A DNA stretch of 34,242 nucleotides from Cellulomonas uda (lineage in GTDB: Bacteria > Actinomycetota > Actinomycetes > Actinomycetales > Cellulomonadaceae), in the NCBI RefSeq assembly GCF_006538705.1, contig NZ_BJLP01000043.1, positions 1 through 34,242 on the forward strand, written 5' to 3'. A program made the translations under genes and the position numbers. Below, one piece after another: positions 1-7,434 of this stretch; position 1 is the stretch's first letter, and each line of letters starts with the position of its first letter. The notes beneath the pieces are model-generated. The model saw only the letters and a program-made list of their open reading frames with translations. It did no database searches and had not been told where the DNA came from.

Positions 1-10
1 CGGGCGCCGC

Positions 11-38
11 GCTGGACGAGCCGCGCTAGACGAGCCGC
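11..38. repeat. 14-bp tandem duplication spanning a stop codon
   Basis: Two adjacent 14-base units (11-24 and 25-38) differ at one base. The G-to-A difference in the second unit creates the TAG stop (bases 28-26, minus strand) of the first DUF202 gene. In the other copy the same position reads as a sense codon. This is a direct sequence observation. Confidence 0.8.
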
Positions 39-349
39 GCCTGGCCGGCCAGCACGACGAGCAGCGCCACCGCCCCGACGACCGCCGAGCCCACCGCCAC
101 GGCGGCGACGAGACCGCCGCCCGCGGTGCGCCACGCGCCCCCCGTGTACCGGCGCAACGCGACGCGCACGACCAGCGCCGCGGCGACGAGCCCGAGCACC
201 GTGACGACCCACGCCACGGGCCCGACGAGCTCCTGCAGCAGCCGCCCGGCCGCGACCGACCCCGCGGCGAGCCCGAGCCCGGTGCGGCGCCACGCGAGAC
301 GTGTGCGCTCGAGCGCGAGCCCCTGCTCACCGGGCGCACGCCCGCTCAT
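26..349 (-). CDS. DUF202 family small membrane protein
   Basis: A 107-residue protein with a short polar N-terminus, the ERTRLAWRRTGLGLAAG segment at about residues 14-30 that is typical of DUF202, and three hydrophobic stretches that look like membrane helices. The family's function is not established. The ATG at 349 overlaps the stop of the upstream DUF202 gene by four bases (ATGA), so the two are probably translationally coupled and may act as a pair. The TAG stop lies in a 14-bp tandem duplication. The family call is fairly sure; no role can be given from sequence. Confidence 0.85.
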   Translation of the reverse strand: MSGRAPGEQGLALERTRLAWRRTGLGLAAGSVAAGRLLQELVGPVAWVVTVLGLVAAALVVRVALRRYTGGAWRTAGGGLVAAVAVGSAVVGAVALLVVLAGQARLV

Positions 350-717
350 CGCAGCAGCAGCCCGAGCAGCACGAGCGCGCCCGCCGCGAGCACCCCCGCG
401 ACGAGCACGAAGAAGCCGACCGGTGCGGGCAGCGGAGCCCCGCGGCGCACGGCCTGCTCGGCGCGCGCCCAGCCCCACCACGCGAGCAGCGGCGTGAGCG
501 CGCCGAGGACCACGAGGACGACCGACGCCGCGAGCCGCAGCCGCTCCTCGACCGGAAGGTCGAGCGCCTCGAGCGCGACGCCGCCCGCGAGCAGCGCGAG
601 CGAGGTGCGCACCCACGCGAGGAACGTGCGCTCGTTCGCGAGCGAGAACCGCGCGTCGGGCTCGTCGCCCTGGCCGTACACCCAGGTGGGACGACGGCGG
701 TCGGGTGTCTCGCTCAC
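346..717 (-). CDS. YidH/DUF202 family membrane protein
   Basis: A 123-residue protein. The N-terminal part carries the DUF202/YidH signature (RFSLANERTFLAWVRTSLAL, about residues 23-42), followed by two further hydrophobic helices, giving three predicted membrane spans. YidH-type proteins are inner-membrane proteins of unknown activity. The chosen GTG at 717 is preceded at six bases by CACAAT, a -10-like box, and by no ribosome binding site, so it probably starts a leaderless message. It is the first gene of a two-gene operon with the overlapping DUF202 gene downstream. Confidence 0.85.
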   Translation of the reverse strand: MSETPDRRRPTWVYGQGDEPDARFSLANERTFLAWVRTSLALLAGGVALEALDLPVEERLRLAASVVLVVLGALTPLLAWWGWARAEQAVRRGAPLPAPVGFFVLVAGVLAAGALVLLGLLLR

Positions 718-833
718 CCCGCCATTGTGCGGTCCCGGGGCGCCGGTGCGTATCTGGACGCGCACGTCTCGCCCCTGGTGTGCAGGACTCGGCGGTCGCA
801 CGACACGAACGGGACGAGGGACGGGAGGGGCCG

Positions 834-1010
834 ATGCAGGAGAGCTCGACGCTCGACCGCGAGCTGCGGCGCATGGCGCTGCTGCACGCGCGCGAGCTCG
901 CGGCACTGCGCCGCGCACGCCCCCGGGTCCGCCGCGTCCGCGCTCAGCTCGTCGTCGCGGGCCGGCTGCCGAACACCGCGGTGCCGACGCGCACGATCGT
1001 CGCCCCGTGA
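834..1010 (+). CDS. Possible small basic protein (58 aa)
   Basis: A 58-residue open frame beginning at an ATG preceded by a good purine-rich ribosome binding site (GGGAGGGG, three bases upstream). The product is rich in Arg, Ala and Leu, with an amphipathic-looking helix (LDRELRRMALLHARELAALR), and has no recognised domain. Its last 67 bases overlap the 3' end of convergent yggS, which weakens the case, because any frame opposite a GC-rich gene tends to stay open. It is divergent from the DUF202 operon. I do not recognise it and call it tentatively on the ribosome binding site and the non-overlapping first 110 bases. Confidence 0.35.
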   Translation: MQESSTLDRELRRMALLHARELAALRRARPRVRRVRAQLVVAGRLPNTAVPTRTIVAP

Positions 1011-1672
1011 GCGACGGCGACCTCCAGGTCGCCGCTCATCCCCATCGACAGCTCGACCGCCTCCGCCGTGCCGGGTGCGCCGCTGGCGACCACCTCGTCC
1101 CGGATCGCCGCCAGCCGGTCGTAGCCTGCGGCGACCACGCGCTCGTCGTCGGACCGCGCACCCACCGTCATGAACCCGACGAGCCGCACCCCGGCCAGCG
1201 CCCCGACCGCCCGGGAGAGCGCGGCCGCCTCGTGCGGTGCCACGCCGCTCTTGGTCGGCTCGCCCGAGACGTTCACCTGGACCATCACGTCCAGCCCGTC
1301 GCCCGCGCGCGCGGCGAGGCGCTGCGCCAGGTCGAGCGACGCCACGGTCTCGACGCACGTCGCCCAGCGCAGCGCGGCGTTCACCTTGTTGGACTGCAGC
1401 GGGCCGATGAAGTGCCACGCGGGGGAGTGCTCGACGAGCGCGGGGGCCTTCGCCACGAGCTCCTGCACCCGGTTCTCACCGAGGAGCACGGGGGTGAGCG
1501 ACGGGTCGGCCGCGCGCGCCGCGGCGTCCGCCTCGAGCACCGCGCGGACCCGCTCGAGCGGCTGCGCCTTGGACGCCAGGAGCAGGCGCACGCCGTCGCG
1601 CCCGGCGGCCGCGCACGCGCGTGCGACGCGCTCGCGGACCGCGGCGAGCCGTGCGGGCAGGTCGTCCTCCAC
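944..1672 (-). CDS. yggS: YggS/PROSC-family PLP homeostasis protein
   Basis: A 242-residue cytosolic protein of the YggS/PLPBP family, which binds pyridoxal phosphate without known catalysis and helps balance vitamin B6 and some amino and keto acid pools. Visible features are LLLASKAQP (the PLP-binding lysine), LLGENRVQEL, WHFIGPLQSNKV and GMSGDLEVAVAHGATIVRVG near the C-terminus, all characteristic. The GTG at 1672 is preferred because TAGGTT sits eight bases before it and the protein then starts at the usual distance from the lysine motif. An in-frame GTG at 1705 would add 11 residues. Unlike most actinobacterial copies it is not next to ftsZ or sepF here. Confidence 0.93.
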   Translation of the reverse strand: MEDDLPARLAAVRERVARACAAAGRDGVRLLLASKAQPLERVRAVLEADAAARAADPSLTPVLLGENRVQELVAKAPALVEHSPAWHFIGPLQSNKVNAALRWATCVETVASLDLAQRLAARAGDGLDVMVQVNVSGEPTKSGVAPHEAAALSRAVGALAGVRLVGFMTVGARSDDERVVAAGYDRLAAIRDEVVASGAPGTAEAVELSMGMSGDLEVAVAHGATIVRVGTAVFGSRPATTS

Positions 1673-1784
1673 GGCCAGCGAACCTAGCCCACCCTCGCCC
1701 GTCACGACCAACCCGTCCGGGACCGGGGGCGGACCAGGGTGTCCACCGATCCCCACGCCCTCGCGCGCATGGCAGCCTGAGCGG

Positions 1785-2171
1785 GTGAAGACCCTGCTCA
1801 ACGTCATCTGGCTCGTGCTCGCCGGGCTCTGGCTCGCGCTCGGCTACGTCGTCGCCGGCGTCGTCTGCTGCCTGCTGGTCGTGACGATCCCGTTCGGCAT
1901 CGCGTCGTTCCGGATCGCCGGCTACGCGCTGTGGCCGTTCGGCCGCACCGTCGTCGACAAGCCCACCGCGGGTGCGTGGTCCACGATCGGGAACGTCATC
2001 TGGCTCCTCGTCGCGGGCATCTGGCTCGCGATCGGGCACGTGCTCACCGCGATCCCGCTGTTCGTGTCGATCATCGGGATCCCGCTGGGCGTCGCGAACC
2101 TCAAGATGATCCCCGTCTCGCTGCTGCCCCTCGGCCGGCGGGTCGTGCCGAGCGACCGCCCGTTCGCCTAG
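1785..2171 (+). CDS. yccF: YccF domain membrane protein
   Basis: A 128-residue protein built from two similar halves, each beginning (S)xGNVIWL or LLNVIWL followed by a long hydrophobic segment and a PFG or PLG turn (for example GYALWPFGRTVV and SLLPLGRRVV). This is the YccF architecture, an inner-membrane family of unknown function with about four helices. The GTG start is six bases after CAGCCT, a weak -10-like box, and has no ribosome binding site. It ends convergently with ybaK: the two stop codons share the palindrome CTAG. Confidence 0.9.
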   Translation: MKTLLNVIWLVLAGLWLALGYVVAGVVCCLLVVTIPFGIASFRIAGYALWPFGRTVVDKPTAGAWSTIGNVIWLLVAGIWLAIGHVLTAIPLFVSIIGIPLGVANLKMIPVSLLPLGRRVVPSDRPFA

Positions 2172-2668
2172 GCCTTGGCGATGTCCGCGACCGTCGCGTC
2201 CGTGAGACGCACGAGGTCGTCGGGCGCGAGCTCGACGTCGAGCCCGCGGCGGCCACCCGAGACGAACACGGTGTCGAACAGCCACACCGTCTCGTCGACC
2301 ACCGTCGGATGGGCCTGGCGCTGGCCGAGCGGGGAGATGCCGCCCACCACGTAGCCCGTCGCGCGCTCCGCGTCGGGCTTCGGCGCCATGGCGGCCTTCT
2401 TGCCGCCGGCCGCCGCGGCGAGCGCCTTGAGGTCGAGCTGACCCGTCACGGGGACGACCGCGACCGTGAGCGTGCCGTCGACGACCGTCATGAGCGTCTT
2501 GAAGACCTGCTCGGGGGGTACGCCGAGCACCTGCGCGGCCTCGAGCCCGTAGCCGACGTCCGACGCCGGGTCGTGCTCGTACGGGTGCGCGGTGTGCGGG
2601 ACGCCCGCCGCGGCGAGCGCTACGAGCGCGGGGGTGCCGGTCGGTGCGTGCTTGACGTTCTTGGCCAC
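2168..2668 (-). CDS. ybaK: YbaK/EbsC-type Cys-tRNA(Pro) deacylase
   Basis: A 166-residue single-domain editing protein of the YbaK/EbsC family, which hydrolyses Cys-tRNA(Pro) made by mistake by prolyl-tRNA synthetase. The family's conserved VFKTLM (catalytic-pocket lysine, about residue 57), VPVTGQLDLKALA and YVVGGISPLGQ segments are all present and the length is normal. The GTG start at 2668 follows TAGGCT by six bases without a ribosome binding site, so it is probably leaderless. The stop shares the four bases CTAG with the stop of yccF on the other strand. Confidence 0.93.
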   Translation of the reverse strand: MAKNVKHAPTGTPALVALAAAGVPHTAHPYEHDPASDVGYGLEAAQVLGVPPEQVFKTLMTVVDGTLTVAVVPVTGQLDLKALAAAAGGKKAAMAPKPDAERATGYVVGGISPLGQRQAHPTVVDETVWLFDTVFVSGGRRGLDVELAPDDLVRLTDATVADIAKA

Positions 2669-2688
2669 GCGACCAGCCTAGGGCGGTC

Positions 2689-3252
2689 TCAGACCGCGAG
2701 GCCGACGAGCGTCCCGATGCCCCACGTGACGATCATCGCGACCGAGCCGCCGACGACGTTGCGTCGCACGGCCGGCCACACGGGCGCGCCCGAGACGCGG
2801 GCGCTCACCGAGCCGGTCAGCACCAGGGCCAGCGCGACCGCGGCGAACACCGCGGGCACGAGGCCGCCGCCCCACGGCACGAGCGCCACGAGCAGGGGCA
2901 CGAGCCCGCCCAGCAGGAACGCGCCGAGCGACGCGAACGCCGCGTGCCACGGGTGGACGAGCTCGTGCTCGGGCAGCTGCGCGACGCGCTCCGCGTCGCG
3001 CTGCGAGCTCACCGAGACGTACTCGCCGGCGGCCATCGAGAGCGCACCGGCGACCAGACCCGCGACACCGGCCATGAGGATCGCGCTCGAGCCCGGCGAC
3101 GCGCCGGCCACGCCGACCACCAGCGCGGCGATCGAGACGATGCCGTCGTTCGCGCCCAGGACGCCCGCGCGCAGACCGTTGAGGGCGATGCCGTCGATCG
3201 GCTCGCCGACGGGGCGCGAGTCGGGACGCAGGATCGTCGAGAGCGTGGCCAT
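2689..3252 (-). CDS. VIT1/CCC1-family metal transporter, short form
   Basis: A 187-residue membrane protein of the VIT1/CCC1 family, which exports Fe(II) or Mn(II) from the cytosol. Helix 1 has the family signature GLRAGVLGANDGIVSIAAL (about residues 26-44), followed by LSMAAGEYVSVSSQRDAE in helix 2, PWHAAFASLGAFLLGGLVPLL in helix 3, and two more helices. Typical bacterial members have about 50 more residues between helices 2 and 3, the helical cytosolic metal-binding domain. Here that segment is reduced to roughly 15 residues. The ATG at 3252 lies six bases after TACCGT (leaderless type). Two DtxR/IdeR-like boxes lie 42-85 bases upstream. Confidence 0.9.
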   Translation of the reverse strand: MATLSTILRPDSRPVGEPIDGIALNGLRAGVLGANDGIVSIAALVVGVAGASPGSSAILMAGVAGLVAGALSMAAGEYVSVSSQRDAERVAQLPEHELVHPWHAAFASLGAFLLGGLVPLLVALVPWGGGLVPAVFAAVALALVLTGSVSARVSGAPVWPAVRRNVVGGSVAMIVTWGIGTLVGLAV

Positions 3253-3293
3253 GCGGTCACGGTAAGCCGCTCGCGGAGGGCTGTCATCGTTGG

Positions 3294-3337
3294 GAAGGCT
3301 GGCCTGACCTGCGCAGATGCAGGTATGCCTACCCTTC
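3294..3337 (-). promoter_or_regulatory. Two DtxR/IdeR-like boxes upstream of the VIT gene
   Basis: Two 19-base sites start exactly 25 bases apart (3294-3312 and 3319-3337). Each matches 12 of 19 positions of the classical DtxR/IdeR operator TTAGGTTAGCCTAACCTAA, keeping the AGG, GCCT and CCT core. A perfect inverted repeat ACCTGC-N6-GCAGGT (3307-3324) links them. They sit about 42-85 bases upstream of the predicted start of the VIT message, the position expected for iron-dependent activation rather than repression. The assignment is an inference from motif similarity. Confidence 0.4.
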
Positions 3338-3393
3338 GTGAGCCCCCGCGCGACCCCCTGCCGACAAGCCGCCCGGCAGCCGTCCGGGAGCCC

Positions 3394-5952
3394 TCACAGC
3401 GCGCCCACCTCGACCACGCGCAGCACCACCTCGCCCGCCTCGTCCGACGCCGCGAGGTCCACGACGGCGTCGATGCGCCAGTCGTGGTCGCCCTCCGGGT
3501 CGTCCAGGAGCTGCCGCACCCGCCACGTCGCCGGGCCGGCCGTGACCTGGAACAGCGCGGGGCCGCGGGCGGGCGCGCCCGTGAGCACCTCGTCGTGGTC
3601 GTCGTAGAACGGGTCGAGCGCGGCCGACCAGCGCTCCGCGGTCCACGGCGCACCCTCCTCGTCCACGTCGCCCAGCGCCGCGAGCGCGCCGTACTGCTCG
3701 CGCGCGGCGAGCTCGACGCGGCGGAACAGCGCGCCGCGCACGAGCGCGCGGAACACGCGCGGGTTGTCGGTGACGGGCTGCGGTGTGTCGTCGTCGACGC
3801 CGCCGGGTGCGTCCGCACCGTGCTCGTCGAGCGGGTTCGCGAGGCGCTCCCACTCGTCCAGCAGGCTCGAGTCCGTGCGGCGCACCAGGTCGCCCAGCCA
3901 CTCGACGAGCTCCCACAGCTCCTCGGTGCGCGCGTCCTCCGGCACGGTCTGGCGCAGCGCGCGGTACGCGTCCGCGAGGTAGCGCAGCAGCACGCCCTCG
4001 GTGCGGTCGAGGTTGTACACGCTCACGTACTCGGCGAACGTCGCGGCGCGCTCGTGCATGTCGCGCACCACCGACTTGGGCGACAGCTCGAGGTCGGCGA
4101 CCCACGGGTTCGTCGTGCGGTACGTCGCGAACGCCGCCGTGAGCAGGTCCGCGAGCGGGCGCGGGTACGTGACGTCCTCGAGCAGCGCCATGCGCTCGTC
4201 GTAGTCGAGACCGTCCGCCTTCATGGCCGCGACCGCCTCGCCGCGGGCGCGGTTCTCCTGCGCGGCGAGCACCTGGCGCGGGTCGTCCAGCGTCGCCTCG
4301 AGGACCGAGACCACGTCGTGCGCGTAGCCGGGGTCGGCCTGGTCGAGCAGCTCGAGCGCGGCGAACGCGAACGGGGACAGGGCCTGGTTCAGCGCGAAGT
4401 TCGGCGGCAGGTCGTGCGTCAGGCGCACGGTCCGACGACGACCGCGGGGTGCGGACGCGTCCGCGACCTCGACGCGCTCGACGACGCCCGCGGCCCGCAG
4501 CGACCGGTAGACCGCGGTCGCGCGGCGCACGTGGCGACCGCGGGCGCCCTCGGGCTCGTGGTTGTCGGTCAGCAGGCGCGTCATCGCGAGGACCGGGTCC
4601 TCGCCGCGCTCCCCGCGCGCCAGCACGTGCAGCACCATCGCGTGCGTCACCGCGAAGCTCGAGGTCAGCGGCTCGGGGGGCGCGTCGCGCAGGCGCTCGA
4701 AGGTCTTGTCCGTCCAGTTCACATGCCCGGGCGGGGCCTGCTTGCGCACGATCTTCTTCAGCTTGCGCGGGTCGTCCCCGGCCTTCTGCAGCGCCTTGCG
4801 GTTCTCGATGACGTGCTCGGGCGCCATGACGACGACCTCGCCGACCGTGTCGAAACCCGCGCGCCCGGCCCGGCCCGCGATCTGGTGGAACTCGCGCGCC
4901 GACAGGTGCCGCATGCGCTGACCGTCGTACTTCACCAGGCTCGTCAGGACGACCGTGCGGATCGGGACGTTGATGCCGACGCCGAGCGTGTCCGTGCCGC
5001 ACACCACGGGCAGCAGGCCCTTCTGGGTGAGGCGCTCCACGACCCGGCGGTACTTGGGCAGCATCCCCGCGTGGTGCACGCCCACGCCGTGCCGCAGCAG
5101 GCGGGACAGCGTCTTGCCGAAGCCCGGGCCGAACCGGAACGCGCCGAGCTCGGCGGCGATCGCGTCGCGCTGCTCGCGGCTCGTGAGGTTCGCCGAGAGC
5201 AGCGACTGCGCGCGCTCGACGGCCTCCTTCTGCGTGAAGTGCACGACGTACACCGGTGCGCGGCGCGTCGTGACCAGCTCGTCGAGCACCTCGTGCAGCG
5301 GCTCGACGACGTACGAGAACGTCAGCGGCACCGGTCGCTCGGCGTTGGTGATGACCGCGACCTCGCCGCCCGTGCGGCGCCGCAGGTCGTCGGCGAAGAA
5401 CGTGACGTCACCCAACGTCGCCGACATGAGCACGAACTGCGCGCGCGGCAGCTCGAGCAGCGGCACCTGCCACGCCCACCCGCGCTGCGGGTCGGAGTAG
5501 AAGTGGAACTCGTCCATGACGACCTGGCCGGCGTCCGCGTCCGCACCGTCGCGCAGCGCGAGGTTCGCCAGGATCTCCGCGGTGCAGCAGATGATCGGCG
5601 CCGTCGGGTTCACCGCCGAGTCGCCCGTCATCATGCCGACGTTCTCCGAGCCGAACGCCGCCACCAGCGCGAAGAACTTCTCGCTGACCAGCGCCTTGAG
5701 CGGCGCGGTGTAGAACGTGCGACGCCCGTGCGCGAGGGCGACGAAGTGCGCCGCGGTCGCCACCAGCGACTTCCCCGATCCCGTCGGGGTCGACAGGATC
5801 ACGTGGCTGCCCGTCACGAGCTCGAGCAGCGACTCCTCCTGGTGGGGGTACAGCCGCAGCCCCTGCTCGGCCGCCCACCCCGTGAACGCCTCGTAGAGGG
5901 CGTCGGGGTCGGTCGGGTCAGCCGGGATCCGGTCGGCGAGCGTCGCGGGCAC
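3394..5952 (-). CDS. Ski2-like DEAD/DEAH helicase with DUF3516 C-terminus
   Basis: An 852-residue superfamily 2 helicase. Walker A TPTGSGKS lies at residues 55-62, the Walker B/DExH motif DEFH at 147-150, motif III SAT at 177-179, and the motif VI region HQIAGRAGRAGFD near residue 375. The second half matches the DUF3516 region of actinobacterial helicases related to Ski2/Mtr4. An ATP-driven RNA (or DNA) unwinding role is inferred from the family; the substrate is unknown. The GTG at 5952 is chosen because GGGAGGAT lies about eight bases upstream and the protein then starts with MPATLADRIP. The longer frame runs through the upstream gene and loses coding character. The gap to the upstream gene is 22 bases, so they may share a transcript. 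Confidence 0.92.
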   Translation of the reverse strand: MPATLADRIPADPTDPDALYEAFTGWAAEQGLRLYPHQEESLLELVTGSHVILSTPTGSGKSLVATAAHFVALAHGRRTFYTAPLKALVSEKFFALVAAFGSENVGMMTGDSAVNPTAPIICCTAEILANLALRDGADADAGQVVMDEFHFYSDPQRGWAWQVPLLELPRAQFVLMSATLGDVTFFADDLRRRTGGEVAVITNAERPVPLTFSYVVEPLHEVLDELVTTRRAPVYVVHFTQKEAVERAQSLLSANLTSREQRDAIAAELGAFRFGPGFGKTLSRLLRHGVGVHHAGMLPKYRRVVERLTQKGLLPVVCGTDTLGVGINVPIRTVVLTSLVKYDGQRMRHLSAREFHQIAGRAGRAGFDTVGEVVVMAPEHVIENRKALQKAGDDPRKLKKIVRKQAPPGHVNWTDKTFERLRDAPPEPLTSSFAVTHAMVLHVLARGERGEDPVLAMTRLLTDNHEPEGARGRHVRRATAVYRSLRAAGVVERVEVADASAPRGRRRTVRLTHDLPPNFALNQALSPFAFAALELLDQADPGYAHDVVSVLEATLDDPRQVLAAQENRARGEAVAAMKADGLDYDERMALLEDVTYPRPLADLLTAAFATYRTTNPWVADLELSPKSVVRDMHERAATFAEYVSVYNLDRTEGVLLRYLADAYRALRQTVPEDARTEELWELVEWLGDLVRRTDSSLLDEWERLANPLDEHGADAPGGVDDDTPQPVTDNPRVFRALVRGALFRRVELAAREQYGALAALGDVDEEGAPWTAERWSAALDPFYDDHDEVLTGAPARGPALFQVTAGPATWRVRQLLDDPEGDHDWRIDAVVDLAASDEAGEVVLRVVEVGAL

Positions 5953-5974
5953 CGCCTGATCCTCCCACCCGTCG

Positions 5975-6544
5975 TCAGGCCCAGCGCCATCCCGCCATGA
6001 CGGCCTGCACCTCGGCGAGCCGGGACGCCGAGCCGTCGTGCAGGTAGCCGACCGCGAAGATCGTGCCGTCGCGCTCGACCACCCACTCCGTGATGGTGCG
6101 CAGCCCGATGACGTACTCGAACCGCACCGAGTCGCCGAACGGGGACACGACCCGCACGGGAGCACCGACGAGCGGGTGGCTCGCGGCGTCGCTCGTCTCG
6201 CCCCGGATGCCGTGCGCGCGACGGTCGGCGACCAGGTCGTCGAGGTTCCCGACCTCCTCGACCGTGCCGAAGCACGTGAGGAGCAGGCCGTCGTCACCGA
6301 GCATCGTCGTCGCCCCGTCGGCCTGGTGCCACCGCATCGGGACCGGCACGTCCGCCGTGTACCCCGGGCACACCCCCGCGGGGCCCGTGTACGTCTCGCT
6401 CAGGGCGACGCTCGCGGGGCCGAGGACCTCGACCGCGAGCGGCGCGTCGTCCGGCCGGCCGAGCTGCCAGCCCGCGACCGCGACCCCGCCGAGCACCGCG
6501 ACGAGGGCGGCACCGATCACCACGGGCGCGCTCGGGCGCGGCAT
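5975..6544 (-). CDS. Secreted or membrane-anchored protein of unknown function
   Basis: A 189-residue protein with one N-terminal hydrophobic segment (about residues 8-28, APVVIGAALVAVLGGVAVAG) and a hydrophilic remainder, so it is probably anchored in the membrane with an outward-facing domain or exported. Two cysteines, in GVCPGY (about 59) and LLTCFG (about 91), could form a disulfide. The ATG at 6544 has a ribosome binding site (GAGGAG, about six bases upstream). It lies 22 bases before the helicase gene on the same strand. I recognise no domain. Confidence 0.75.
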   Translation of the reverse strand: MPRPSAPVVIGAALVAVLGGVAVAGWQLGRPDDAPLAVEVLGPASVALSETYTGPAGVCPGYTADVPVPMRWHQADGATTMLGDDGLLLTCFGTVEEVGNLDDLVADRRAHGIRGETSDAASHPLVGAPVRVVSPFGDSVRFEYVIGLRTITEWVVERDGTIFAVGYLHDGSASRLAEVQAVMAGWRWA

Positions 6545-6666
6545 GCCGTCTCCTCACGTCGGTCGTCGTCCGGCGGACGTGACACTGGCAGAGGACGCAC
6601 CCGGGTGCCACGAGGCGCGTCGGCCGTCACCCGGACGGACGCGGCCCGCGGAGATAGCGTCGGCGT

Positions 6667-7401
6667 ATGAAGCCGTTCGTGCTGCTGGCCTCGCGCGCCG
6701 AGGACGACGCCGCGGACGACGAGTACGCGCAGGTGCTGCGCTTCGGCGGGCTCGACGAGGGCTCGCTGGTCCGCGTCCGTCTGGAGGCCGGACCGATGCC
6801 GGCGCTCGACCTGGACGCGATCAGCGGGATCGTCGTCGGCGGGAGCCCGTTCGACGCGAGCACCCCCGCGGACCGCAAGTCCGCGACCCAGCTGCGGGTG
6901 GAGCGGGAGATGTCCGCGCTGCTCGACGAGGTGGTCCCGCGGGACCTGCCGTTCCTCGGTGCCTGCTACGGCGTCGGGACGCTCGGCACGCACCAGGGCG
7001 GCGTCATCGACCGCACCTACGCCGAGCCGATCGGTGCCGTGCGCATCACCCTCACGCCCGAGGGCCGGCGCGACCCGCTGCTCGCCGACGTGCCCGACGC
7101 GTTCGACGCGTTCGTCGGCCACAAGGAGGCGTGTCGCGTGCTGCCACCCACCGCGACGCTGCTCGCCACCTCCGCGACCTGCCCGGTCCAGATGTTCCGC
7201 GTCCGGCGCAACCTCTACGCGACCCAGTTCCACCCCGAGCTCGACGTCCCCGGGATCTCCGCGCGCGTCCGAGTCTACGGCGGGTACGGGTACTACGAGC
7301 CCGACGAGCAGGAGCAGGTCCTCGCGCGGGTCGGGGCAGCCGACGTGTGGGCGCCGCCGCTCGTCCTCGCCGCGTTCGTCGAGCGGTACCGGCGTCGTTG
7401 A
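6667..7401 (+). CDS. Class I glutamine amidotransferase (GMP synthase-like)
   Basis: A 244-residue stand-alone class I glutamine amidotransferase domain. The nucleophile is Cys100 in FLGACYGVG, and the His189/Glu191 pair lies in QFHPEL, completing the usual catalytic triad. An oxyanion-type IVVGGSP strand is near residue 57. Such lone domains release ammonia from glutamine or act on gamma-glutamyl amides, and no partner synthetase gene is adjacent, so the substrate cannot be told. The ATG is six bases after TAGCGT with no ribosome binding site, so it is probably leaderless. It is followed by the MpaB-family gene after 33 bases. Confidence 0.9.
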   Translation: MKPFVLLASRAEDDAADDEYAQVLRFGGLDEGSLVRVRLEAGPMPALDLDAISGIVVGGSPFDASTPADRKSATQLRVEREMSALLDEVVPRDLPFLGACYGVGTLGTHQGGVIDRTYAEPIGAVRITLTPEGRRDPLLADVPDAFDAFVGHKEACRVLPPTATLLATSATCPVQMFRVRRNLYATQFHPELDVPGISARVRVYGGYGYYEPDEQEQVLARVGAADVWAPPLVLAAFVERYRRR

Positions 7402-7434
7402 GCGCGCGCGGCCCGGCCGTCGCACCATGGGACC

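Noticed and set aside
2944..6000. 1018-codon open frame on the plus strand opposite the helicase
   Set aside because: It is antisense to a clear helicase, consists of low-complexity Arg/Val/Glu-rich sequence and shows no domain. It reflects high third-position GC.
5953..6297. N-terminal extension of the helicase to 967 residues
   Set aside because: It overlaps the upstream secreted protein gene out of frame and is Ser/Arg/Thr-rich. The GTG at 5952 has a proper ribosome binding site.
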